This document shows, one piece after another, positions 45,193 to 53,867 of a stretch of DNA of 64,000 nt. Where the stretch lies: NCBI GenBank assembly GCA_000336895.1, contig AOLX01000027.1, forward strand, positions 62,001 through 126,000, read 5' to 3'. Positions within the stretch are counted from its first letter, which is position 1, and each line of letters begins with the position of its first letter. The notes under the pieces are model-generated. The model was not told the origin of the DNA. It did not search any database and was given only the letters and a program-made list of their open reading frames with translations. The stretch comes from Haloarcula argentinensis DSM 12282. Lineage in GTDB: Archaea; Halobacteriota; Halobacteria; Halobacteriales; Haloarculaceae. A program made the translations under genes and the position numbers.

Positions 45193-45654
45193 TTACTGGT
45201 AATCCACTTCGCCGTCGCCCTCGCCGATCCACGCGCCCCGATCGGGTTCGCGGGACTCTAGTGGGTCGATATCCTTGTACCACGGCACGTTCTTGAGTTG
45301 TTCCTTGTCGTAGGCGAACTCGTCTTTCGTGTCCGCGGTGAACTCGAAGTTCTGTGTCAGCAGGATGGCGTCGGTCGGACAGACCTCCTCACACAGCCGG
45401 CAGTAGATACACTGGCCGATGTGGAGGTTGTACTGCTCGCCGTTGCGCTGCTCGTCCATCACGATCTGGATGGTGTTGTTCGGGCAGACGTTCTCACACT
45501 GCCGACACCAGATACACCGCTCCTGGCTCCACTTGTGGACGCCGCGGAAACGGGGGCTCACCTCGGGGGCGACGTCAGGGTACTCTACCGTGAACGTCTC
45601 CCCGTCGAGGGCGTGTTTCATCGTCGTCGCCATTGATTTCAGGATTCCAATCAT
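45193..45654 (-). CDS. nuoI: NADH-quinone oxidoreductase-like subunit I (two 4Fe-4S clusters)
   Basis: This 153-residue ferredoxin-like subunit has two complete cluster motifs, CIWCRQCENVCP and CIYCRLCEEVCP, corresponding to N6a and N6b on the electron path to quinone. It follows nuoH by about 46 bases. In an enzyme lacking NuoEFG this subunit is a plausible docking point for the electron donor. Confidence 0.96.
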   Translation of the reverse strand: MIGILKSMATTMKHALDGETFTVEYPDVAPEVSPRFRGVHKWSQERCIWCRQCENVCPNNTIQIVMDEQRNGEQYNLHIGQCIYCRLCEEVCPTDAILLTQNFEFTADTKDEFAYDKEQLKNVPWYKDIDPLESREPDRGAWIGEGDGEVDYQ

Positions 45655-45700
45655 GAGTGGTCACCTCCGGTCGCTCGCGGGTCGGTTCGCGTGGCCGTCA

Positions 45701-46741
45701 TCAGACGGTCACCCCGACGATAACCGCGGTCAGCAGTAGGTTCGCCAGCGACAGCACCAGCATTCCCTTCCAGCCGATTTCGATAAGCTGGTCGATCCGG
45801 ACGCGCGGGACCGCCGAGCGGGCCCACTGTGTGAACAGGAAGACGCCCCAGATCTTGATGAGGAACCAGACGATACCCGGCAGGACCGGACCGGCCGGCC
45901 CGCCGAGGAAAATCGTGGCGATGATTGCCCCGCCAAGGAAGATGTGGATGAACTCCCCGAGGTAGATCAGGACGAAGTACACCGAGGAGTACTCGGTCTG
46001 GTAGCCGGCGACAATCTCGGTCGGCGCTTCCGGGATGTCGAAGGGGTTCCGGCCGACCTCCGCGAGGTTCGCGATCATGAACAGCACGAAGGCGAAGGGA
46101 TTCACGAACGCGTACCACGACGGCAGCGGGCCGATCAGCGACTGCTGCTGTGCGGCGACGATCTCGCTCATCTGAAGCGAGCCGGCGAAGATGACCACCG
46201 ACGCGCCCGTCAGGATGAGCGGGATCTCGTAGGCGAGGTTCTGTGCGACAGCACGCAGCCCGCCGAGGAACGAGTACTTGTTATTCGATGCGTAGCCGGC
46301 CATCACGAGGCCGATCGACGTGGTCGAGGCCACGGCGAACACGTACGCCAGCCCGACCTCGGGGTCGGCGAGATGGATGCCGTTCCCCATCGGAATCACC
46401 GCGAAGCCAAGCAGCGCGGTACTGGCGATAATCAGCGGCGCGAGGTCCCACGCCGGTCGGTCGGCGCCTTCTGGAACAATGAGTTCCTTCGACAGCAGGC
46501 GAACGGCGTCAGCCACGATAATGAACAGCCCGTACGGACCGATACGGTCGACGGCGATACGGTCGGTGAACGCGGCCGTAATCTTTCGCTTCGCCCACGG
46601 GCCAGCGAGCGCCGTGTTCGTCATCATGAGCGTCCCGATGAGCCCGGCCCCAACGAGGCTCAGCACGATCATCACGGCCGTGCTGTTGGGATCCAACCCA
46701 AGCAGGTTCGCGAGCGTTTCCGGTAACGGCGCCGACTGCAT
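45701..46741 (-). CDS. nuoH: NADH-quinone oxidoreductase-like subunit H
   Basis: This 346-residue membrane subunit forms the quinone chamber entrance. EVGRNPFDIPEAPTEIVAGYQTEYSSVYF is diagnostic, and RIDQLIEIGWKGMLVLSLANLL is the C-terminal pattern. The start overlaps the nuoCD stop region by one base. Confidence 0.96.
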   Translation of the reverse strand: MQSAPLPETLANLLGLDPNSTAVMIVLSLVGAGLIGTLMMTNTALAGPWAKRKITAAFTDRIAVDRIGPYGLFIIVADAVRLLSKELIVPEGADRPAWDLAPLIIASTALLGFAVIPMGNGIHLADPEVGLAYVFAVASTTSIGLVMAGYASNNKYSFLGGLRAVAQNLAYEIPLILTGASVVIFAGSLQMSEIVAAQQQSLIGPLPSWYAFVNPFAFVLFMIANLAEVGRNPFDIPEAPTEIVAGYQTEYSSVYFVLIYLGEFIHIFLGGAIIATIFLGGPAGPVLPGIVWFLIKIWGVFLFTQWARSAVPRVRIDQLIEIGWKGMLVLSLANLLLTAVIVGVTV

Positions 46742-48423
46742 TACCGGTCCACCTCCCCGAGGACAATGTCGAGGCTCCCGAGCGAGGCGATCATGTCAGG
46801 GATGTACTCGCCCTGGGACATCTCCGGCAGCGTCTGCAGGTTCGAGAAGCACGGGCTGCGGATCTTGAACCGGGCCGGCTTGTCCGTCCCATCCGAGCGG
46901 ATGTAGATGCCGAGTTCGCCCTTCGCGCCCTCGACGGAGCGGTAGATCTCCTTGTCGGGGTCCGGCCGGAGTGTCCGCGGGACGTTGGCCTGAATCTCGC
47001 GGTCGTCTTCCGGCCACTGCTCCAGCAGGTCGACACACTGCTCGATGATGCGCGCGGACTCCTCGACCTCGCGAAGACGGACGAGAACGCGACTGAAGTT
47101 GTCGCCGCCCTGCTCGGTGACGACGTTCCAGTCGAGTTCGTCGTAGTAGCCGTACGGGTCGTCCCGCCGAATGTCGTAGTCGACGCCCGACCCGCGTGCC
47201 ACGGGACCGGTCGCGCCGTACTGCTTGACCTGCTCCGGGGAGAGGACGCCGGTGTCGACACACCGCATCTGGAAGATCTCGTTACCGGTGACGAGGTCGT
47301 GGATCTCTTCGAGCTTGTGCGGGAGATCGTCGAGGAAGTCCCGGATCTTCTCGAAGTACTCCTCGCGGGGCTCGGGCAGGTCCCAGGCGACCCCGCCCAG
47401 TCGGAGATAGTTGAACATCAGCCGCTGGCCGGTCAGGTCTTCCAGAAGGTTCTGGACGATCTCGCGGTCGCGGATGCCGTACTGGAAGACGGCGGTGAAG
47501 TCGCCGAACACGTCCAGTGCGAACGTCGCCAGCGCGAGTTCGTGCGAGGCGATCCGGCACATCTCTGCCGCCATCGTCCGGATGACCTGTGCGTACTCCG
47601 GGACCTCGATGTCGGCGAGGTCCTCGGCCGCGCGGGCGTACGCCCACTCGTTGAGGATCCCAGCGGAAATGTAGTCCCATCGGTCCGGGTACGGCATGAT
47701 CTGGTGGCGGTATGTGCCCTGCTGGCACATCTGTTCCTCACAGCGATGCAGGTAGCCGATGTCGGGTTCGAGATCGGCGATCTGCTCGCCGTCCAGCACC
47801 GTCTCGACGTGGAGCACGCCGTGGGTCGCCGGGTGGTGCGGGCCGATGTTGACGAACATCGTGTCCGGATCGTCCTCGCTACGCTTGTCGTCTTCCAGCG
47901 GGTTCGCGTGCTCGCGCAGTGAGACGATCTGTGGCTGGTCCTGATTGTAGTCCTGACTCAGGGGGTGGCCCTGCCAGGTCTCCGGCAGGAGGATGCGCCG
48001 GAGGTCCGGATGGTCGTCGTAGTCGATGCCGACGAGGTCATACGCCTCCCGCTCGTGCCAGTCCGCGGTGTCGTAGACACGAGCGGCCGACTCGTTGTGC
48101 GGGTTGTCTTTCGGCGAGGGAACGACGATCGACAACTCCTGTGTCGGGTCGTTGTACTTCCGCAGGTGGTAGATGGATTCGTACCGGTCGTCGTACTCCT
48201 GTGCCGTGACACAGGCGCAGTGGTCGAACCCAGCCTCCTCTTTCAGCGTCGAGAGGACTTCCTGAACCTCGTCGGGACGGATGACGAACCCCTCGGCGTT
48301 GAGGTGCTCCTCGCGGTCGAGGATGTGGCCCCCGAGCAGGTCCGCGAGTGCGTCGTAATCGAGGCCGTCCTCCGTAACGCCGACATCGAGCGCCGTATCG
48401 CGTGATGGTTTTTCTAAACTCAT
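46741..48423 (-). CDS. nuoCD: NADH-quinone oxidoreductase-like subunits C and D fused
   Basis: This is a 560-residue fusion. Residues about 25-155 are NuoC-like (TADWHEREAYDLVGIDYDDHPDLRRILLPETWQGHPLSQDY) and about 185-560 NuoD-like (NIGPHHPATHGVLHVETVLDGE, GYLHRCEEQMC). NuoD lies at the quinone site. The same fusion occurs in Escherichia coli and other haloarchaea. It follows nuoB by six bases. Confidence 0.95.
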   Translation of the reverse strand: MSLEKPSRDTALDVGVTEDGLDYDALADLLGGHILDREEHLNAEGFVIRPDEVQEVLSTLKEEAGFDHCACVTAQEYDDRYESIYHLRKYNDPTQELSIVVPSPKDNPHNESAARVYDTADWHEREAYDLVGIDYDDHPDLRRILLPETWQGHPLSQDYNQDQPQIVSLREHANPLEDDKRSEDDPDTMFVNIGPHHPATHGVLHVETVLDGEQIADLEPDIGYLHRCEEQMCQQGTYRHQIMPYPDRWDYISAGILNEWAYARAAEDLADIEVPEYAQVIRTMAAEMCRIASHELALATFALDVFGDFTAVFQYGIRDREIVQNLLEDLTGQRLMFNYLRLGGVAWDLPEPREEYFEKIRDFLDDLPHKLEEIHDLVTGNEIFQMRCVDTGVLSPEQVKQYGATGPVARGSGVDYDIRRDDPYGYYDELDWNVVTEQGGDNFSRVLVRLREVEESARIIEQCVDLLEQWPEDDREIQANVPRTLRPDPDKEIYRSVEGAKGELGIYIRSDGTDKPARFKIRSPCFSNLQTLPEMSQGEYIPDMIASLGSLDIVLGEVDR

Positions 48424-48429
48424 GGCAAG

Positions 48430-49122
48430 TTAGGGGGAGTCGTTCCAGTTGTACCGCATGACGAGGTCCTCCTCGTCGATCTCGCTGGCGAGTTTGTCCA
48501 CGAGCTCGTCCTGTTCGAGGTCGCCGAACTGCTCCAGTTCGTAGGGTTTGACCGTCACCGGCGAGGACTCGCCTTCGGCGATGCGCTCTTGCAGTTTGGC
48601 GACGCCGTAGATGAGTGCCTCGGGGCGTGGCGGACAACCCGGCACGTGGATGTCGACCGGGATGACCTCCTCTGCGCCCTTGATGACGTTGTACCCTTCC
48701 TGGAACGGCCCACCGGAAATGGTACACGACCCCATCGAGACGACGAACTTCGGCTCGGGCATCTGGTCGTAGACGCGCTTCATCCGCGGCGCGAACTTCG
48801 AAACAATGGTCCCGGGGACGATGATGACGTCCGCCTGGCGTGGGGACGCGCGCGGCACCCCTGAACCGAAGCGGTCGAGGTCGTGTTTGATCGCGTAGGT
48901 GTGGATCATCTCGATGCTACAGCAGGCAATCCCGAACTGCAGCATGAACATCGAGGAGCCCCGGACCCAGTTCATGAACTTGTCGAACTTGGTCAGGATG
49001 AACGGCGTCGACCCGAACGCCTCGCGTAGCGTCGAGTTGAAGCGGTCGTCGGCCCCGTCACCCATTCGGGCCTCCTGTGTCGATACGTCTCTCGCGGCCG
49101 GTGGTGTCTGGTCACTACTCAT
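48430..49122 (-). CDS. nuoB: NADH-quinone oxidoreductase-like subunit B
   Basis: This 230-residue subunit binds the terminal N2 cluster. The four ligands are recognisable in FGIACCSIEM (tandem Cys), MGSCTISGGPF and VPGCPPRPEAL. The first 50 residues are a haloarchaeal extension. The gene overlaps the nuoA stop region by eight bases. Confidence 0.96.
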   Translation of the reverse strand: MSSDQTPPAARDVSTQEARMGDGADDRFNSTLREAFGSTPFILTKFDKFMNWVRGSSMFMLQFGIACCSIEMIHTYAIKHDLDRFGSGVPRASPRQADVIIVPGTIVSKFAPRMKRVYDQMPEPKFVVSMGSCTISGGPFQEGYNVIKGAEEVIPVDIHVPGCPPRPEALIYGVAKLQERIAEGESSPVTVKPYELEQFGDLEQDELVDKLASEIDEEDLVMRYNWNDSP

Positions 49123-49528
49123 ATGTGTCTGCCCCCTTCGTGGCGCGCGGACTGCGCACCCACTGAACTGCGCCGTTACGCCAGGCCCAACCGAGTCCGA
49201 TGGCGAGAATCGCGATGAATACGACCATCGGTAGCAGTGCCGTGGTCATCCCGAACTCAGCGGCGGCGTCGCTGTAGATGACCGTCCACGGGAAGATGAA
49301 GACGGTCTCGATGTCGAAGACGACGAACAGCAGCGCGACCATGTAGTACTGGATATTAAACTTGATCTGTCGACTGCTGCCAGTCGGCACTTCACCGGAC
49401 TCGTAGGTGGTGCGTTTGCCTTGTTCCGGCACGCTGGGCCGCAAGAGGCTCGAAACTGCCATCATCGTCAGTGGGATGGCTAGCGCCACGACCGCGAGCG
49501 CGCCGATGGCGATCCATGGATTACTCAT
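49115..49528 (-). CDS. nuoA: NADH-quinone oxidoreductase-like subunit A
   Basis: This 137-residue, three-helix subunit has TTYESGEVPTG and FNIQYYMVALLFVVFDIETVFIFPW, both diagnostic of NuoA. It is the first gene of the operon. The start is ATG 49528, supported by a TATA element at 49568-49574; the frame reaching 49657 is not coding. Confidence 0.95.
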   Translation of the reverse strand: MSNPWIAIGALAVVALAIPLTMMAVSSLLRPSVPEQGKRTTYESGEVPTGSSRQIKFNIQYYMVALLFVVFDIETVFIFPWTVIYSDAAAEFGMTTALLPMVVFIAILAIGLGWAWRNGAVQWVRSPRATKGADTYE

Positions 49529-49567
49529 TCCGGTATCTCCTATCGTCTGCCGGTTAGAAGTACTCGC

Positions 49568-49574
49568 ATATAAG
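49568..49574 (-). promoter_or_regulatory. TATA box of the nuo operon
   Basis: ATATAAG on the plus strand (CTTATAT on the minus) lies about 40 bases upstream of nuoA, giving a short leader of roughly 10-15 bases. Confidence 0.5.
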
Positions 49575-49684
49575 GGTTCATTGTTCGGTTTTTCGGCCCT
49601 GTGGGTCTTTAAGAGCCGACGCGCCTTCGGATGGAAAGTGACCTGCACCCACCGCACTTCCCGTATCGCGACGCCCCTCGCTGC

Positions 49685-50335
49685 TCACTCGTCCCAGTAC
49701 TCGCGTTTGAATCCGGGCGTCCCGAGTTCGTGGAGGTCACGCGACGCCTCGCCGACCTCGGTTTGGAGCCCCTCGTGATACGAGACGAGTCGATCCCGAA
49801 GCTCGTCGTGTTGCCGTGCCAGAATCTGTACCGCGGAGAGCGCGGCGTTGAACGACTTGCCGGCGTCGACCGCGGTGATGGGCGCACCCTGGGGCATCCC
49901 GATGACCGAGTCGACTGATTTCTCCTGCACCGGAACCCCGATGACCGGCAGCGGGTAGGCGATGCTTGCGGTCATGTTCGGCAGGTCTGCGGACTTGCCG
50001 CCCGCGCCGGCGATAATCACGTCGACGCCGCGGTCGGCGGCCGTCTCTGCGTACGCGTACATCAGGTCCGGTGTCCGATGGGCCGAGCAAACGAACGTTT
50101 CGAACGTGAAGCGATTTTCGGGCGCGTCAGTGTAATCCGTCTGTTCCTCGAACCCGAGTTCGTCGGCGAGCGCCGCATAGGCCCCGGGCCGTTTGCCTTG
50201 CCCGCCGGCCATCGTCGGCAGGTCCGAGTCGGAGCCCATGATGATGCCGACATCGGGCGTCAGGTCGTTCGGTCGGTCCATCTCAGCTTCTTCGTGTAAC
50301 TGGTCGATGAGCGACTGGACGCTGTCTGCGGGCAT
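49685..50335 (-). CDS. purE: 5-(carboxyamino)imidazole ribonucleotide mutase PurE
   Basis: PurE performs a carboxylation step of de novo purine synthesis. The active-site motifs are IIMGSDSDLPTM, CSAHRTPD and GAGGKSADLPNMTAS. Relative to bacterial PurE it has an insertion of about 20 residues between the first two motifs (GGQGKRPGAYAALADELGF) and a longer C terminus. The N-terminal 18 residues may be dispensable; an internal ATG gives MDRPNDLTPDVG. The usual partner purK is not in the window. Confidence 0.93.
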   Translation of the reverse strand: MPADSVQSLIDQLHEEAEMDRPNDLTPDVGIIMGSDSDLPTMAGGQGKRPGAYAALADELGFEEQTDYTDAPENRFTFETFVCSAHRTPDLMYAYAETAADRGVDVIIAGAGGKSADLPNMTASIAYPLPVIGVPVQEKSVDSVIGMPQGAPITAVDAGKSFNAALSAVQILARQHDELRDRLVSYHEGLQTEVGEASRDLHELGTPGFKREYWDE

Positions 50336-50381
50336 ACGACCGACTGGAACCGGGACCGGCGTAAGTGTAGGCGGTTTCCAG

Positions 50382-50804
50382 TCAGTCGGCCAGCGCCGCT
50401 TCCAGTTCAGTAAGGAGCGCCTGTGGCTCTGCGGGAAAGCACCTGAGTGGATCGGTACGGCCGGTTACCTGTATCCGGAGCGCGTACCGCTTGCGATACG
50501 TGAGCGCGAGGCTAACGGTACCGGCGACAGCGAAGGCCCCGCCGAGGAGAACGGACCGGTCGAGTGACAGCAGGCCGAACCCGATCAGCGCAGCGCTCAT
50601 CACCGCGAGAAACCAGTCGATGTCCTGTAGGCTCACCTTGACCACGTCGTCGAGGTCGATTACCACCGGACCGTCACCGCGGTCGACCACCAGTCGGTCA
50701 GCGGCGAGGACGACAGTCCCGCCGGTTCGGAGCGTGCCGGTGTACCGTTCGGTGTCGATGGGCGGTACGGTGTCCCCGGTCGCACCGTCGCTATCGCTGT
50801 CCAC
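50382..50804 (-). CDS. Two-helix membrane protein, unknown
   Basis: This 140-residue protein from GTG 50804 has a beta-rich N-terminal half (GTVVLAADRLVVDRGDGPVVIDLDDVVKVSL) reminiscent of a PH-like fold and two hydrophobic helices (WFLAVMSAALIGFGLLSL, LLGGAFAVAGTVSLAL). No known family is recognised. It begins two bases after the NCS2 permease gene on the same strand, so it is probably co-transcribed. Confidence 0.65.
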   Translation of the reverse strand: MDSDSDGATGDTVPPIDTERYTGTLRTGGTVVLAADRLVVDRGDGPVVIDLDDVVKVSLQDIDWFLAVMSAALIGFGLLSLDRSVLLGGAFAVAGTVSLALTYRKRYALRIQVTGRTDPLRCFPAEPQALLTELEAALAD

Positions 50805-50806
50805 GG

Positions 50807-52429
50807 TCAGTCGTCGCTCACCGCGGGCGGGCGGTCGCCGCCGCGGCCGCGGATACGGTCCATCGACGAGACGTACTCACTGTCGTCTTCGGTGAGCGCG
50901 GCCCAGGCCGCGAGACCGCGCTCCTCACGGGTTCCGGGCACCGTGTTGTCGAGGATGAAAGCGGCAATGCCGCCGACGACCATCCCGGTCCCGCCCATGA
51001 CGAACAGCGTGGTCGCGACGACATCGGTCCCGAGGACGCTCCCCAGCACCGGCACAGCCGCGAGACCCTGCTGGAGGGCTGTCGCCCCGCCGACATCCAT
51101 CCCCTGTCCGATCTGGCTCATGTACTCGGGCACTGCGAGCCCGGCAAACATCGCGAAGCCGACGATGAAGACGTTTCGGTTGGCATCGAGGTCGACGTAC
51201 TTGAGCTGTGAGAGCCCGACAGCGGCGATCTGGCCGAACATGACGATGTAGAGGCCGCCGATGATCGGCGACGGGATGGTCGCGAACAGCTGGCCCGCCG
51301 GTCCGAAGTATCCGACCAGAATCATCACCGCGGCCCCGATTTGCACCACGTAGCGGGACGCGACGCCGGTGATAGCGATTGCTCCAACGTTCTCAGTGTA
51401 CGACGTACAGCCGTTGCCGGTGCCCATGATGCCGGCGAACACGTTGCCGACACCCTCCATCCCGATGCCGTCGTTGATTCGGCTGCTGTTCGGTGCGCCG
51501 CGGCCGGCGATGCGGGCAACGGAGTGATAGTCGCCGAAGCTCTCGACGACGGAGGCGAGCATCCCGGCGAACATCCCGACGACGAAGCCCGGCGTGAACT
51601 GCGGGAGCCCCCACTGGAACGGGTAGATGGGCTGGACCAGCGGTGCGCTCGTGACCGACCCGAGCGAGACGTAGCTGATCGAGCCGGCGGTGAAGACGCC
51701 GGTGACCGAGAGGATAGCTGCGACAGTCCACGCAAACAGAATTCCCAAGAGTACGGGAAAGAGCTTGAACGCGCGGTGACGTCGGTCGAGATACTGCGAA
51801 CACGCAATAATAGAGAGCATCGTCAGCCCGAGGAGCCACCAGTTCTGTCCGGTCCCGGGGTCGCCGAAGTTCGGGTTCGCTATCTGTGGGACGTTAAAAA
51901 GCGACAGTCCGATGAGCGCGATGACCGGCGCGATGACGACCGGACCGACGTATCGTTTCAGCTTCCCCATGAGGCCACTGTAGCCAATCACCACTTCGAC
52001 GATACCGGCGACGATGACGGCCCCCTGTAGCTCGACGAGCATAGTCTGCCAGTTCGCACCCTGCTGGGCCAGCACGCCGATGATGGCCAGCCCGGGCGCG
52101 AGCATGGAGAACGTCCCGCCCTGAACGATCGGGTATCTGTTCCCGAGCGTCGTCTGGGCGAGCGTCGCGATGCCCGAGACGACGAAGAATGTCCCGATGA
52201 GACGGCCGACCTGGTCCGGCGCGGCCTCGAACATCCCCATCGCGCCCGCCAGTCCGAGCGGGATCGCGACGGACGCGCCGATCATTGTCAGATAGTGCTG
52301 GACGCCGAGCAGTATCGCTTGCTTTCGCGGCGGCTTGTCGTCGATGCCGTACTCGACGAAGCTGGCGGTTTCCGGTTCCTCCGGTGTGGTTGCACTCTGG
52401 CCGTCATCGGGCGGTGTCGCGTCAGTCAT
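50807..52429 (-). CDS. NCS2 family nucleobase permease (uracil/xanthine)
   Basis: This 540-residue transporter has about 12-14 membrane helices. Family features are LLGVQHYLTMIGASVAIPLGL, YPIVQGGTFSMLAPGL, VESFGDYHSVARIAGRGAP and GNGCTSYTENVGAIAITGVAS. These proteins import uracil, xanthine or urate with protons; the sequence alone does not settle the substrate. The start is ATG 52429 (MTDATPPDDGQ); the longer frame beyond it has no coding character. Confidence 0.92.
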   Translation of the reverse strand: MTDATPPDDGQSATTPEEPETASFVEYGIDDKPPRKQAILLGVQHYLTMIGASVAIPLGLAGAMGMFEAAPDQVGRLIGTFFVVSGIATLAQTTLGNRYPIVQGGTFSMLAPGLAIIGVLAQQGANWQTMLVELQGAVIVAGIVEVVIGYSGLMGKLKRYVGPVVIAPVIALIGLSLFNVPQIANPNFGDPGTGQNWWLLGLTMLSIIACSQYLDRRHRAFKLFPVLLGILFAWTVAAILSVTGVFTAGSISYVSLGSVTSAPLVQPIYPFQWGLPQFTPGFVVGMFAGMLASVVESFGDYHSVARIAGRGAPNSSRINDGIGMEGVGNVFAGIMGTGNGCTSYTENVGAIAITGVASRYVVQIGAAVMILVGYFGPAGQLFATIPSPIIGGLYIVMFGQIAAVGLSQLKYVDLDANRNVFIVGFAMFAGLAVPEYMSQIGQGMDVGGATALQQGLAAVPVLGSVLGTDVVATTLFVMGGTGMVVGGIAAFILDNTVPGTREERGLAAWAALTEDDSEYVSSMDRIRGRGGDRPPAVSDD

Positions 52430-52550
52430 GCTCGCTACCCATGGCACTGCAACTCCCGATACATATTCTTTGCTCGTTGGCCCAGCGCCGACGGGGCACA
52501 GCCGCCTCGAAAGGAAAACGCTCTTGGCCCGCTCCGACACAGTCTTCGAC

Positions 52551-53825
52551 ATGAGCAACGGGGACGACGAGGCCGACGCGTCGGACGACGCCGAGGCAAC
52601 AGATGAGATCGACGTGACCGCCGAAGAACTGGAATCGCGTCTCACAGAGGCCGGCGACGCGTTAGAGGCCGCGGAGACGGAGGCCGACCTCGACGACGTT
52701 GAGTCGTCCCTCGACGACATCGAGACCGACCTCGAAGCCGCCGACCTGCCCGAACCCGACGAGGACGATGACGAGGCCGAGGACCCCCGCGAGGAGCTAG
52801 AGTCCCAGCTTTCGGACCTTCGCGACGATCTCGAGGAACAGCGCGGCCCCTACGCTGAGGATGTCGTCGCCATCGTTTCCGACGCCGCCGACACCGTCAC
52901 TGACAGCGAGTGGACCGACGATGGAGAGGACGAGGCGCAGGAAGCCGTCGAGACGTTCCTCGACGAAAGCGCCGAGTTCGTCGACCACGACGCCGACACG
53001 GGCGGCGATTTCGTCGCTGCCGGGGATGCGCTGAGTACAGTCGCCGACGCCATCGAAGCGGCAAACCTCGACCCCGACGAGGACACGGAGACTATCGAAG
53101 GCCTCCTCGAAGCGGCCGAGACACTGGAAACGGGGCTTGACGACGCCGAAGTCTGGGACGATCTCACGGTACAGGAGCAACTCGATGCCCGCGGGTTTTA
53201 CGATATCCTGACCAACGAGAACCGGAAGGACTTCCCGCCGGAGTGGAACGCCGCGAAGCTCCACGCCGAGGAGGGAGACTTCGAGCAGGTTCTGTTCGCC
53301 TACGAAAAACTAGGATCGGAGTTCTTCGACGGCTACATCGTCGACCTCCTGTACAACCTCGGGAGCGACGCCGAGCCGGCCTTCGACGCGATGCACCAGC
53401 GTGCACAGAAACGCGACAAGGGACCGATCGAGGTACTGGGGAAGATCGGCGACGAGCGCGCGACCGAGACGCTACACGACTACATCGATGGCGACGGCGA
53501 CCCTGCGCTCCAGAAAGTCACGCTCCGTGCGCTGGGCGCTATCGGCAGTGCGGAGTCGGTCCAGCCGGTCGCCAATCGGCTCGACGCCGACAGCGAGGAG
53601 GTCCGCTCAGTCGCGGCCCGCGCCCTCGGCCTGCTCGGTGACACTCGCGCTATCGAGCCGCTCGGCGACATCCTCGAGTCCGACGACAGCGACTCCGTGC
53701 GAGCCTCCGCCGCGTGGGCGCTCCGACAGATCGGGACCGAAACGGCGCTCGAGGAAGCCGCCCGCTACGCGGACGACCGTGCGTACATCGTCCAGGCCGA
53801 AGCCGAAAAGGCCTCAAGCGCCTGA
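52551..53825 (+). CDS. HEAT-repeat protein with acidic coiled N terminus
   Basis: This is a 424-residue soluble protein. The first 250 residues are very acidic, with regularly spaced hydrophobic positions (SRLTEAGDALEAAETEADLDDVESSLDDIET) suggesting coiled coil. Residues about 285-420 contain PBS/HEAT-type repeats (PIEVLGKIGDERATETL, LRALGAIGSAESVQPVANRL, ARALGLLGDTRAIEPLGDIL). It is likely a scaffold or partner-binding protein; function unknown. The start is ATG 52551, divergent from the permease. Confidence 0.78.
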   Translation: MSNGDDEADASDDAEATDEIDVTAEELESRLTEAGDALEAAETEADLDDVESSLDDIETDLEAADLPEPDEDDDEAEDPREELESQLSDLRDDLEEQRGPYAEDVVAIVSDAADTVTDSEWTDDGEDEAQEAVETFLDESAEFVDHDADTGGDFVAAGDALSTVADAIEAANLDPDEDTETIEGLLEAAETLETGLDDAEVWDDLTVQEQLDARGFYDILTNENRKDFPPEWNAAKLHAEEGDFEQVLFAYEKLGSEFFDGYIVDLLYNLGSDAEPAFDAMHQRAQKRDKGPIEVLGKIGDERATETLHDYIDGDGDPALQKVTLRALGAIGSAESVQPVANRLDADSEEVRSVAARALGLLGDTRAIEPLGDILESDDSDSVRASAAWALRQIGTETALEEAARYADDRAYIVQAEAEKASSA

Positions 53826-53867
53826 GTCAGGAAACCTTTTTATACAAACGGGCGGCCAGACGCCCCG

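Noticed and set aside
52430-52720. N-terminal extension of the NCS2 permease gene
   Set aside because: The added sequence is serine-rich and antisense to the acidic start of the HEAT-repeat gene; the permease family begins near ATG 52429.
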